Positions 34,527 through 42,739 of a stretch of DNA of 64,000 bases are shown here, one piece after another; position 1 is the stretch's first letter, and each line of letters opens with the position of its first letter. Both the position numbers and the translations under genes were made by a program. A model generated the notes under the pieces. It made no database searches, had not been told where the DNA came from, and saw nothing but the letters and a program-made list of their open reading frames with translations. Source of the DNA: Variovorax sp. WS11 (GTDB lineage Bacteria > Pseudomonadota > Gammaproteobacteria > Burkholderiales > Burkholderiaceae_C); contig NZ_JAAGOW010000004.1 of NCBI RefSeq assembly GCF_010499245.1, forward strand, positions 310,001-374,000, in the 5' to 3' direction.

Positions 34527-35000
34527 TGCGAGCAGAGGCTCGGAAGCCAGGGTAGCTGGGTCCACAGCCCGACGGACTCGTCCGGTTCGAAATCGGCTCA
34601 CTGCATGGAGCCGATTCATCTTTTTCGACGACCGACGGGCAACCTGCGACGACTCGAAGGCCCCCTGCTCGCCATCGTAAATATCGCTGCTGGACGTCAG
34701 CTGCTTTGGGCACGGTTGGCGGACATCGGGTGAGTGGATTGCTACTTTGGAGCGCGGCGGCCGACGGCTGGTTTGGCCGACTGTAGCCTGTCGCCGGCCC
34801 GCGGCTCCGAGCCCCTTGCGGTCCATGTCGCGGCTAACGGGCTGGCACGCGCACGGCGCAGGGCCGCGGGATTAGTCGCGATGCAGCGTAGAGATTCACG
34901 ATTTTCAATCGGCTTTGCCACGGCATCATGGGGCGCGGCAATTGGCGACATGTCAGCATGCCTTCTTGACACGACAACGTGACATGAATATTCTGCTGTC
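34527..35000. other. Intergenic region with decayed repeats, no gene
   Basis: About 470 bases without a supported gene. Segments such as TTTGGCCGACTGTAGCCTGTC (34780s) resemble sequence near 39305 (TTGGCCGGTTGGAGCCTGTC), suggesting copies of a short interspersed intergenic repeat. The last 50 bases should hold the tetR-type promoter; TTGACA (34966-34971 region) is a candidate -35. Confidence 0.35.
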
Positions 35001-35630
35001 ATGAGCACGACCACGTACGAGAGCCCGCTCCGCGCAGAACAGATGGAGCAGACGCGCCTTCGGATACTGGAGGCGACGGCGGATGTGCTGGCGGACGAGG
35101 AGGTCAACGAGGTCACCGTTCCGCTTGTCGCCGTGCGCGCCCGCGTGTCGGTCCGTACCGTCTACCGGCACTTTCCGACCAAGGAGGCGCTCTTCGACGA
35201 GTTCGGTGAATGGGCGCAGGAGCACCTCCAGGTCGTCCTCCTTTCCTACCCAGACACGCTCGAGGGCGTCCGCGAGATGGCGCCTGCGCTCTATCGCATG
35301 TACGACGAGCGAGCGCCGCTGATCCGCGCCCTCTTATCCAAGCGCGGACAGGAGATCCGGGCCCGCACGCGGCGCCGGCGACTGGCGACGTTCGAGAAGG
35401 CGATGCGGGAGGTCACCGGCGGGCTCGGCCCGGCCGAGCGTCGGCGCGCCCTTGCGGTGATCTACCTGCTCGTGAGCGCGCCCGCTTGGCAGGCGATGCG
35501 CGACCAGTGGGACCTCGAGGGCCCGGAGGCCGGCAAGGCCGCCGCCTGGGCCGTACGCGTGCTGACGGACGAACTTCGCCGCAATCCGGCAAGCATGAAG
35601 GAGGTTGGTAATGATGACACTCGTCGCTGA
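35001..35630 (+). CDS. TetR/AcrR family regulator
   Basis: Repressor of 209 residues. The helix-turn-helix is VPLVAVRARVSVRTVYRHFP, TKEALFDEFG; the C-terminal helical ligand domain is rich in Arg and Ala. It overlaps the phosphotransferase gene downstream by 20 bases, so it is probably the first gene of a self-regulated operon induced by the compound the operon handles. Codon choice (GTC, CTC, CGC) and the homologous context look more actinobacterial than the surrounding genes, an impression only. Confidence 0.9.
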   Translation: MSTTTYESPLRAEQMEQTRLRILEATADVLADEEVNEVTVPLVAVRARVSVRTVYRHFPTKEALFDEFGEWAQEHLQVVLLSYPDTLEGVREMAPALYRMYDERAPLIRALLSKRGQEIRARTRRRRLATFEKAMREVTGGLGPAERRRALAVIYLLVSAPAWQAMRDQWDLEGPEAGKAAAWAVRVLTDELRRNPASMKEVGNDDTRR

Positions 35631-37308
35631 GCAAACCTTCGCCCCACCCGGTCCGGGATCGTGGTTCCTCGACCCGACTCACTGGACGCGGCCGGTGACC
35701 CGCTTCCACGTGGAGATCTTTCCCGACGCGTTCCAGCGCGGCTTCGGCGAGAGCCTCCGCCGCTACGGATCGTTGCTCGAGTACCTGGAGGCGGGCTTCG
35801 TCAACGGGTTCCCGTACTACTGCGCACGTCCGGTCGGCGCGCCAAGGGAGGCGGTCGGTCACCCTCCGAAAGAGGTGTGGGACGAGCTCGCGCGCAATCA
35901 CCCAATGATTCGGCGCAGGCTCGAGACGAGCGCGACCGTGTTCGAGCGCAAGCTCTGGCGCGAGGACCTCGAGCGCTGGGACTTGGAGGTGAAGCCCGCG
36001 GCGATCCGAGCTCACCTCGCGCTGCTCGCGGTTGACCCGGCGGCGCTCGACACGCCTGCGCTCCTCGCATACATCGATCGCTGCCGCGAGAACCAGATCC
36101 ATGGCGCGTACATGCATCACCTCTTCAACGTGCCGGCGCTCCTGTCTGTGGGCGACTTCCTCGTGCACGCGCAAGAGTGGACAGGCCGCTCGCCAGCCCA
36201 GTTACTCGGTCTCCTCCAGGGCGCGAACCCCGACCCGCTCGGTGCAGACGAAGAGCTCGAGCGACTGGTCGGCGCTCTCCGACTAGATACGGCGGCGACG
36301 GCCTTGCTCACGTCGGCCGGAGAGCCGGGTGAGGTGGTCGCCGCGCTTCGCTCGCTGTCCGGCGACACGGGCCGGCTCGCTTCGGCATACGTCGATCGTG
36401 TCGCCTACCGGCCGGTAAACGGCGAGGACGTGGGCGACCCGTCGGTGCACGAGCTTCCCGAGCTGATCGTCGGAGCGATCCGCACAGCATTCGATCGCCT
36501 CGAGACTCCACCGGCGAACGACCTGGACCGGAAGACCTCTGAGTTGCGCGACGCAGTGCCCGCTCGGCATCGCGATGCCTTCGACGCGCTGCTCGAGGAG
36601 GCTCGGGCGACCTACCGGCTACGCGACGAGCGGGGCATCTACGCCGACCTCTGGGCGATCGGGATTATGCGGCGCGCGATCCTGGCGGCCGGCCGTCGGC
36701 TTACGGCGGCGGGACGGCTCGCCGATCCGGGCCATCTCGTCGAGGCTGGCTACGCGGAGCTGCGAAGCCTCGTCGAGTCCGGCGACGGCCCATCGGGCGA
36801 GGAACTGGCCGAGCGTGCGCGCTACCGGCTCAAGGCGCGCTACGCGGATGCGCCGGCGTTTCTCGGCGGCGAGCCGGGCGATCCGCTGCCGCCCGAGTGG
36901 CTGCCGTCCTCGGCGGCAAGGCTGGAGCGCGCGATCGGTGCAGCCGTGCAGGCGATCTTCGCCGCGCCGAAGCCACGCACCGAGGAGCGAAAGGTGCACG
37001 GTCTCGGCGTCAGCCCAGGCGTGTACGAGGGCATCGCACGGGTGATTCGCGGCACCGAGGAGTTTGGTCGCATCGAGCGGGGCGACATCCTCGTCACGAA
37101 CTCGACGACGACGGCATTCAACATCGTGCTGCCGCTCCTCGGCGCGATCGTGACCGACCGGGGCGGGCTGCTCTCGCATGCCGCGATCGTCGCGCGCGAG
37201 TACGGGCTGCCGGCAGTCGTCGGGTGCACCGATGCGACCTCCGTGCTCCTGGACCGTGCGAGGATCATCGTCGATGGCACCGCGGGCGAGGTCGAGCTCG
37301 TCGCATGA
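35611..37308 (+). CDS. PEP-utilising mobile-domain protein, rifampin-phosphotransferase-like His subunit
   Basis: Protein of 565 residues. The C-terminal 90 residues are the swivelling phosphohistidine domain: VHGLGVSPGVYEGIARV, GDILVTNSTTTAFNIVLPLL and DRGGLLSHAAIVAREYGLPA, with the active His near residue 523. The first 470 residues are mostly helical and correspond in size and place to the substrate-binding domain of rifampin phosphotransferases. The ATP-binding domain is encoded by the next gene, so the enzyme is split. GGAGG lies six bases before ATG 35611. A phosphorylated xenobiotic or phenylphosphate-like product is inferred. Confidence 0.8.
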   Translation: MMTLVAEQTFAPPGPGSWFLDPTHWTRPVTRFHVEIFPDAFQRGFGESLRRYGSLLEYLEAGFVNGFPYYCARPVGAPREAVGHPPKEVWDELARNHPMIRRRLETSATVFERKLWREDLERWDLEVKPAAIRAHLALLAVDPAALDTPALLAYIDRCRENQIHGAYMHHLFNVPALLSVGDFLVHAQEWTGRSPAQLLGLLQGANPDPLGADEELERLVGALRLDTAATALLTSAGEPGEVVAALRSLSGDTGRLASAYVDRVAYRPVNGEDVGDPSVHELPELIVGAIRTAFDRLETPPANDLDRKTSELRDAVPARHRDAFDALLEEARATYRLRDERGIYADLWAIGIMRRAILAAGRRLTAAGRLADPGHLVEAGYAELRSLVESGDGPSGEELAERARYRLKARYADAPAFLGGEPGDPLPPEWLPSSAARLERAIGAAVQAIFAAPKPRTEERKVHGLGVSPGVYEGIARVIRGTEEFGRIERGDILVTNSTTTAFNIVLPLLGAIVTDRGGLLSHAAIVAREYGLPAVVGCTDATSVLLDRARIIVDGTAGEVELVA

Positions 37309-37323
37309 CGGAAGCAGGCGACG

Positions 37324-38286
37324 ATGAAACCGGCAGCACTTACCGAGGAGCTCGAGGAAAGCCTGTTTGGCGGCAAGGCCGCGCAGCTGGCCGCGGCCAC
37401 GCGTGCGGGCCTGCCCGTTCCCGCGGGTGTCGCGCTTCCGTACGGGTTCGTGGATGCACTCGCTGCTGACGAACGCGACGCGAGGCAGCGGCTGGCTGCA
37501 GTCTTTCGCACGCTCGGCGCCCCGCTCGTGGCGCGCTCGTCCGCAGTGGGTGAGGACTCCGAGCAGGCGAGCTTCGCAGGACAGCATCTGACGCAGCTGA
37601 ACCTGCGCTCCGAGCCCGAACTCGTTGACGCCGTGTCCGCCATCTGGCGCTCGGCGCGCTCGCCTTCAGCGTTCGCGTACCGCGAGCGCCTTCGGCTGCC
37701 CCGCGAGCCGAGAATGGCCGTCGTCGTACAGGAACTCGTCGATGCGGACTCCGCCGGCGTGCTCTTCAGCCGTAACCCTGTCAACGGGTCGGACGAGCTC
37801 GTGATCGAGGCGGCCTGGGGGCTCGGGGAGTCGGTCGTTGCCGGTCTCGTCATCCCAGATCGGTTCCGCTTGAGGCGTGACGGTGCCGTCGCCGAGCGAA
37901 TCGCGGGACTGAAGGACGTCGCCATACGCACCGACCCGGAAGGCGGCACAAGCAGCACACACGTTTCCGAGGGGCTCACCCGCGTGCTCTGCCTCGACGA
38001 TGCACAGCTCGCCGCGCTTCATGCGCTCGCGCTCCGCTGCGACGAGGTGTTTGGCGGGGGCCACGACATCGAGTGGGCGTTCGCCGGCGGCCGGCTCTAC
38101 CTCCTGCAGCGGCGAGCGCTCACGGCGATCCTACTCAGCAGTCGGAAATATAGGCGACAGAGGGCGCTTCGAAGAATGATCGAACAAGCCGGCGATTCTT
38201 CTGCATGTTGCGCAGTTGCTGGTCGACGCGGATTTCGAGTTTCTCGCCAGCTCGCAATGGGTTGCGAGCCACGCCGGTACGTTTGA
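37324..38286 (+). CDS. PEP/pyruvate-dikinase ATP-binding domain protein, 3' end interrupted by IS630
   Basis: ATP-grasp subunit of the split phosphotransferase. Family blocks are FGGKAAQLAAATRAGLPVP, VARSSAVGEDSEQASFAGQH, VVVQELVDADSAGVLFSRNP, VIEAAWGLGESVVAGLV and HDIEWAFAGGRLYLLQRRAL. The native frame ends at the TA at 38132-38133 where IS630 is inserted; the present frame runs 153 bases into the element. Removing the element and one TA restores CTA and 16 further codons ending at 39287. Only the last 17 residues are altered, so activity may survive. Confidence 0.82.
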   Translation: MKPAALTEELEESLFGGKAAQLAAATRAGLPVPAGVALPYGFVDALAADERDARQRLAAVFRTLGAPLVARSSAVGEDSEQASFAGQHLTQLNLRSEPELVDAVSAIWRSARSPSAFAYRERLRLPREPRMAVVVQELVDADSAGVLFSRNPVNGSDELVIEAAWGLGESVVAGLVIPDRFRLRRDGAVAERIAGLKDVAIRTDPEGGTSSTHVSEGLTRVLCLDDAQLAALHALALRCDEVFGGGHDIEWAFAGGRLYLLQRRALTAILLSSRKYRRQRALRRMIEQAGDSSACCAVAGRRGFRVSRQLAMGCEPRRYV

Positions 38287-39234
38287 CGTGACTCCAGACC
38301 AGTTCGTCCGGGTTCAGGTCCGGTGCGTAGCCCGGCAGAATGTGCATGCTCAGCTTGCCCTGAGTGGATTCGATGTACTCGCGCACGTTGGCTTTCTTGT
38401 GGGCCGGCAATCCGTCGACCACCAAGTGCACCGGCTTGCTGCGACCCTTCATCATCTTCTTGAGCAATTCGATGAACAGTTCGGCATTGAGCGCACCCTG
38501 GTAAGTCGCAAACCAGAATCCACCCCTGGCGTTGACGGCCGATGCCGCGGAGATCGACTGGCGTTGGCCGGGCCGCTCGATAACCGGGGTCTTGCCCATG
38601 GGCGCCCAGGTCTTGCCGTGCACGGTGTCAGCCCGAAAGCCCGATTCGTCCCAGAAGTAGACGTCGGCACCACTTTGCCTCGCAGCCGTGGCGATGCCGG
38701 GGTAGGTTTCACGCTGCCAGCGCTCGATGGCTTGAGGATCGCGTTGGTAGGCGCGTTGCAGCGGCTTTTGCGGGGTCAGTCCGAGCTTGGCCAGCAACGC
38801 ACCGACTGCGGTCACCCCCATATTCACGCCGAACTTCTGCTCGATCAGCGCCACGACAATGGCGCGTGTCCACAGCCCAAAGTCCAGTCCGTACTGTCGC
38901 GGGTCGCGCCCATTGATCCAACGAAATATTTGGCGCTCTTGCGCGGCACTCAGCGTCCGTGGTCGCCCGGTGCCGCGCGTGCCGCGCAATGCCTTGAGTC
39001 CCTTGCCTCGACCCGACGAGGCCTTCAGCCATTTGTAGATGGTTGTGCGGCTGAAACCGTAGGCGGCAATCACTGCAGAGGGCTTCTCCCCGTCGCGAAC
39101 TCGCTCCACCGCCATCAGGCGAATCTCTTCAAGCGTTTTGTGATCCAGCGTGCGGCCATCTCGCTTCATGCACTATTGGATCATCAAACCGATCGCCGCG
39201 GTGACTTTTGTAGCCTAAATTATCGACTACTGAG
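38134..39234 (-). mobile_element. IS630 family insertion sequence
   Basis: Complete element of 1101 bp flanked by a TA duplication (38132-38133 and 39235-39236). Terminal inverted repeats start CTCAGCAGTCGG and, inverted on the right, CTCAGTAGTCGA, with 21 of 26 matches. One transposase gene fills it. It is inserted in the 3' end of the ATP-binding phosphotransferase gene. Confidence 0.93.
38135..39169 (-). CDS. IS630 family transposase
   Basis: DDE transposase of 344 residues. The N-terminal helix-turn-helix is AVIAAYGFSRTTIYKWLK. Catalytic residues are seen in VYFWDESGFRAD (first Asp), VHLVVDGLPAHK (second Asp) and LNPDELVWSHVKR (Glu). The frame is intact from ATG to stop, so the element may be active. 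The stop overlaps the left terminal repeat. Confidence 0.94.
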   Translation of the reverse strand: MKRDGRTLDHKTLEEIRLMAVERVRDGEKPSAVIAAYGFSRTTIYKWLKASSGRGKGLKALRGTRGTGRPRTLSAAQERQIFRWINGRDPRQYGLDFGLWTRAIVVALIEQKFGVNMGVTAVGALLAKLGLTPQKPLQRAYQRDPQAIERWQRETYPGIATAARQSGADVYFWDESGFRADTVHGKTWAPMGKTPVIERPGQRQSISAASAVNARGGFWFATYQGALNAELFIELLKKMMKGRSKPVHLVVDGLPAHKKANVREYIESTQGKLSMHILPGYAPDLNPDELVWSHVKRTGVARNPLRAGEKLEIRVDQQLRNMQKNRRLVRSFFEAPSVAYISDC

Positions 39235-39236
39235 TA

Positions 39237-39287
39237 AGTCCAGCTGCAGGCGACCACACGGACGAGCACGTGCGCTTGCCTAACTAG
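39237..39287 (+). pseudogene. Displaced C-terminus of the ATP-binding phosphotransferase gene
   Basis: Immediately right of the IS630 target duplication, the original frame continues SPAAGDHTDEHVRLPN and stops at 39287. Fusing 38133 to 39237 restores the gene without any base lost. The hairpin CCGGCC-N6-GGCCGG at about 39303 may have ended the operon. The rest up to 39492 holds no gene. Confidence 0.7.
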
Positions 39288-39492
39288 CAGTCCCGACACG
39301 ACCGGCCGCTGTTGGCCGGTTGGAGCCTGTCACTGGAGAACCGCATCGCGCTGTTCCTCGGCCGACGCCGCAAGGGCCTCCTCCGCGCCGGTCAGGGGCG
39401 CAAGAAGGAAAGGTCCTCAGGTCAGGTCTCAGGCGGGAGTTCGAGGGACTGCGCGCGCCGAGACAGTGCGCGCGCGATGACCCGGCGCACGC

Positions 39493-40737
39493 CTAGCCGG
39501 GTGCCGCGCCTTGCGTGGCCGTGTACACGGCGTAGAGCGACTGGCTCGCGGCCATGAAGAGCCGGTTGCGCTTCGGTCCGCCGAAGCAGACGTTGCCGCA
39601 GACCTCCGGCAGGCGGATGCGCCCGATGAGCTTGCCGCCGGGTGTCCATACCGTCACGCCGCTGTAGCCGACGCGGCGCCCCGCATTGCTGGAGCACCAG
39701 AGGTTGCCGTCGACGTCCGAGCGCACGCCGTCGGGGCCGCACTTCACGCCGTCGATCATGAAGTTGTTGAAGAGCTTGCCATTGCTCAGCGTGTTGTTCG
39801 GCCCGACGTCAAACACGTACATGTCGCCCTTGCCGCCCGCGATCGTGTCGCCCGGGCCCTGGCCGGTGCTGACGATGTAGAGCTTCTTGAAGTCGGGCGA
39901 GAAGCACAGGCCGTTGGGGTCGGGCACGAGGTCTTCGCCGGCCACTTGGGTGAGCGCGCCGCTCTTGTCGAGGCGGTACACCGCCGTCGGCAACTCGCGC
40001 TGGTAGCTGCCGATCTCGGGCGGCTGTCCGAGCTTGGGATTCAATCGCCCTGCCTTGTTCGCGGGACCGCCGGGCGCGTCGACCGTGCCTTCGTAGAGCT
40101 GCGCGCCATAGGGCGGGTCGGTGAACCAGTAGCTGCCGTCCGGATGCGGCACCACGTCGTTCGGTGAGTTGAGCCGCTTGCCGTTGAAGTTCGACGCCAG
40201 CACGGTTGTCGAGCCGTCGAGCTCGTAGCGTACGACGCGCCGCGTGAGGTGCTCGCACGAGAGCTGCCGGCCCTGGTAGTCGAAAGTATTGCCATTGCTG
40301 TTGTTGGAAGGCACGCGGAACTCGCTCACGTGCCCGTCGTCCTCGCTCCAGCGTAGTTGCCGGTTGTTCGGAATGTCGCTCCACACGAGGAAGCGGCCGA
40401 CCGAGCTCCACGCGGGCCCTTCGGACCACAGCGCGCCCGTCCACAGCCGCTGGATCGGCGCGTTAGGCTGGCGCAGGCCGTCGAAGGCCGGATCGACCGT
40501 GAGCACGTCAGGGTCGGTGAAGTAGGTGGTGGGCGCGCCGCGGCGACTGAAGTCGCGGGGAGGCTGCGTGACGGTGCTGGGCGGGCCGATGGGCGCGTTG
40601 GCCGAGGCCGAGCCCGATTGCGCGCTCGCCCATCGCGGTATCACGACGGCACTCGCGACGGCGGCGCCCGCGCCGCGCAGGAATTGGCGACGCATCGCGG
40701 CGCGATTCGACACCGGCTGGAAATCCGTTGGCAGCAT
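39493..40737 (-). CDS. SMP-30/gluconolactonase family protein, Tat-exported
   Basis: Beta-propeller hydrolase of 414 residues. The N-terminus has a twin-arginine signal (MRRQFLRGAGAAVASAVVIP) cleaved near WASAQ. Propeller and metal-site segments are LWSEGPAWSSVGRFLVWSDI, LNSPNDVVPHPDGSYWFTDP, DPNGLCFSPDFKKLYIVST and DGVRSDVDGNLWCSS, matching the SMP-30 family where Glu, Asn and Asp bind calcium. Lactone hydrolysis in the periplasm is the likely role. The ATG giving MLPTDFQPVS could be replaced by the internal one just before RRQF. No operon partner is adjacent. Confidence 0.88.
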   Translation of the reverse strand: MLPTDFQPVSNRAAMRRQFLRGAGAAVASAVVIPRWASAQSGSASANAPIGPPSTVTQPPRDFSRRGAPTTYFTDPDVLTVDPAFDGLRQPNAPIQRLWTGALWSEGPAWSSVGRFLVWSDIPNNRQLRWSEDDGHVSEFRVPSNNSNGNTFDYQGRQLSCEHLTRRVVRYELDGSTTVLASNFNGKRLNSPNDVVPHPDGSYWFTDPPYGAQLYEGTVDAPGGPANKAGRLNPKLGQPPEIGSYQRELPTAVYRLDKSGALTQVAGEDLVPDPNGLCFSPDFKKLYIVSTGQGPGDTIAGGKGDMYVFDVGPNNTLSNGKLFNNFMIDGVKCGPDGVRSDVDGNLWCSSNAGRRVGYSGVTVWTPGGKLIGRIRLPEVCGNVCFGGPKRNRLFMAASQSLYAVYTATQGAAPG

Positions 40738-41041
40738 GACTCACCCCCATCAGATGGAAAGCGGCTCGCATCCTATGCGCTTCTTGCGCAAAACGCGACC
40801 CCGGGCCAGTGGCCCACCGGGTCGCGCCTCGAGGTGCGTGGCACCTTCGCCATCAGTTCAGTGGCATGCGTGCGGTTCATTCCAGGACGCGTTCTGCCCA
40901 GTGGCCGCAGGGCGGGATTCGGGTCTTCGGAGCACAGCTTCGCTCCTTCGCTCACAGCTCTTTGACTCTCTATCCTGTAGTCCCCTGGACCCGCTGAACG
41001 CTCGCCCGGCGACGGCGCCATCGCGAGGGCCAACATCGCCA

Positions 41042-41182
41042 ATGATCCCCAAGAGAATCCTCGCGCTGGTTGCTGTGGTGCTGGCCAGCCTGTCTTTCAC
41101 GCTCCCCGCCCGGGCCGGGCCGCGCCTGGACGGCGGATGCTGCCACACGCCCCAGCCCGGTTTGGCGCCGGTTAGGGATTAA
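41042..41182 (+). CDS. Short signal-peptide protein, possibly truncated
   Basis: A 46-residue frame starting MIPKRILALVAVVLASLSFT with a clear signal peptide ending near PARAG, then only GPRLDGGCCHTPQPGLAPVR before the stop. The mature part is too short for a typical secreted protein and the stop lies at the converging ATPase gene, so the gene may have lost its 3' end when that gene arrived. The 300 bases before it (40738-41041) hold no other gene. Confidence 0.35.
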   Translation: MIPKRILALVAVVLASLSFTLPARAGPRLDGGCCHTPQPGLAPVRD

Positions 41183-42305
41183 CGGGCGCCAACGTTCTGA
41201 CCCAGCGCTCGAACGCCGCACTTTCGAACGTGTGCACACCGCCTGGCGCCTTCGAGATGATGGTCTTGGACTTCAAGTTGTTGAGCGAATACTGCACGTC
41301 GGACGGCGCGAGCGAAGGAACGCCGAGAGCTTTGGCAAGCTTCACAAGCGCCGCCTTTCCGAATGGTTTGGCATGCGGGTCGTTGACGAAGAGCAGAAGG
41401 AGCTGGCGCTGCATCGCATCGAGCGACCCCCAGGTTCCTTCGTGGTTTTCCTCCTTGTCCTGCTCTGCCTTTTCGGTTGCCACTGCGCGCTCTAAGGAGA
41501 GCGATGGGTCCATGAGCATGGCCACGACCACCGAGAGGAATGGCTCGGGCTGCTGATGGAATTCTTGGAAGGCCGTCCACCCTGCGGCGACGTCCAGGGT
41601 TCGTCCGCTGGCGACCTGGAACTTCTTTGCGACGAATTCGACCAGTTCTCTGCCAAGCATCGGGAACTCTTGAACAGCGGCGCCCACCGAGAAGAGTGGC
41701 GCGGTGCTGTTGGAGAAGACGTTGGCGAGTTGCGTGCGCGATGAGCCGGTGAATACGACTCGCAGCTTGTCGCTGTTTTTGGTGATGGCGGTGCGCAGTG
41801 CCATTGCCATCAGTTCATTCTCCTTGTTTCGTGCAAGTTCCTGAGCTTCATCGACCAAGAGCAGAAGCTTCTTCTTGGAAACAAGCTTGACAACAAGTTC
41901 TTCGATACGCAGGGCGAGCTCAGTGGCTTCCTTTTTCGCGTCGCCCAACTCAACCTCGATGGCGCCCTTCAACTCACCCGCGCTGCCGGATGCCTTGACC
42001 TTCTTGACCGGCTCATGCAGCTTGTGGAGCGCCTTTTGTGCCAACGTCCTCGGCGTGAGCGCTTCCTCCAGCCCCCGAACAATCGCGATGCCGGGGTTCA
42101 ACCTCGTCTGCCAAAGGTCCACATACGCGACGGTGAAGCCGGCAGCGTCGGCTGCCGGCGTCAGGTCTTTGCGCAGAAACACCGTCTTCCCGGTGCGCCG
42201 GGGCGCGAAAATGGTCGTGCTCACAACCGGCCCGGCTTGCAGCAGGGCTAGGTAGCGCTTTGCGAGCTCCGGTCGGGGGCAGTGCCAAATCTGGTTCAGT
42301 TCCAT
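41172..42305 (-). CDS. P-loop ATPase, STAND/AAA-like, unknown function
   Basis: Protein of 377 residues. Walker A is APRRTGKT (residues 34-41), Walker B KLLLLVDEAQEL, and VVFTGSSRTQLANVFS is the sensor strand. The C-terminal 120 residues form a winged helix (VNDPHAKPFGKAALVKLAKA, LGVPSLAPSDVQYSLNNLKS). It resembles the ATPase at 32877-34379 in layout but lacks the nuclease-like domain. The start MELNQIWHCP at 42305 is followed upstream by an AT-rich control region. Target and role are unknown; such ATPases occur as solitary cargo of mobile DNA. Confidence 0.78.
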   Translation of the reverse strand: MELNQIWHCPRPELAKRYLALLQAGPVVSTTIFAPRRTGKTVFLRKDLTPAADAAGFTVAYVDLWQTRLNPGIAIVRGLEEALTPRTLAQKALHKLHEPVKKVKASGSAGELKGAIEVELGDAKKEATELALRIEELVVKLVSKKKLLLLVDEAQELARNKENELMAMALRTAITKNSDKLRVVFTGSSRTQLANVFSNSTAPLFSVGAAVQEFPMLGRELVEFVAKKFQVASGRTLDVAAGWTAFQEFHQQPEPFLSVVVAMLMDPSLSLERAVATEKAEQDKEENHEGTWGSLDAMQRQLLLLFVNDPHAKPFGKAALVKLAKALGVPSLAPSDVQYSLNNLKSKTIISKAPGGVHTFESAAFERWVRTLAPVNP

Positions 42306-42362
42306 ACGAAAAATTATATTCAATCTTCATAATTGTTGAAAGATAGTTTAATTTTTCACAAT
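42306..42362. promoter_or_regulatory. AT-rich promoter region with inverted repeats
   Basis: An AT-rich block between 42306 and 42362 in otherwise GC-rich DNA. GAAAAATTA near 42308 is repeated inverted as TAATTTTTC near 42349, and ATCTT and AAGAT are inverted inside it. It sits directly upstream of the ATPase start, like the operator region of the other ATPase gene. Confidence 0.5.
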
Positions 42363-42490
42363 ACTCGCTCTGCCTAGGGTGATTCATTTGCGGATACGTT
42401 GCGGAAGTCCGGTTCTGTGGCTGGCAGCGGTCTCGGAGCTTCGAGCCCAAACGCGACTTCTCGCCTTCTACAAGGCGGGACCTTCGGCGC

Positions 42491-42739
42491 TCACGTCTTC
42501 TCGTCGTCCTGAGCGTCCGACGAACCCAACTTCAACGGGTCGCCTGCGGCAGGCGAAGCGACGATCTCGTAGACGCGGCGGTGGAAGTCGGGAACGCCTT
42601 CGTCGTCCAGCACGACCTCCGCCAGGTCGCGCGGCTCGCGCCTTCCAACAGCGTACGGGTCGCGTCGCAGGCGGCCTGCACCGTGGCCGGCGGCGCCGCC
42701 TCCGGCACGCCGCTCCCCGGCCGCTGGGCCCCTTCTCCC
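42491..42739 (-). pseudogene. Gene remnant downstream of the ABC operon
   Basis: On the minus strand after the permease stop, the frame reads RRDPYAVGRREPRDLAEVVL, DDEGVPDFHRRVYEIVASPA and ends DAQDDEKT at 42491. Its last 60 codons have strong third-position GC, so it is likely the C-terminus of a real gene, but no start or recognisable family is present. The rest of the interval to 42362 is empty. Confidence 0.33.
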
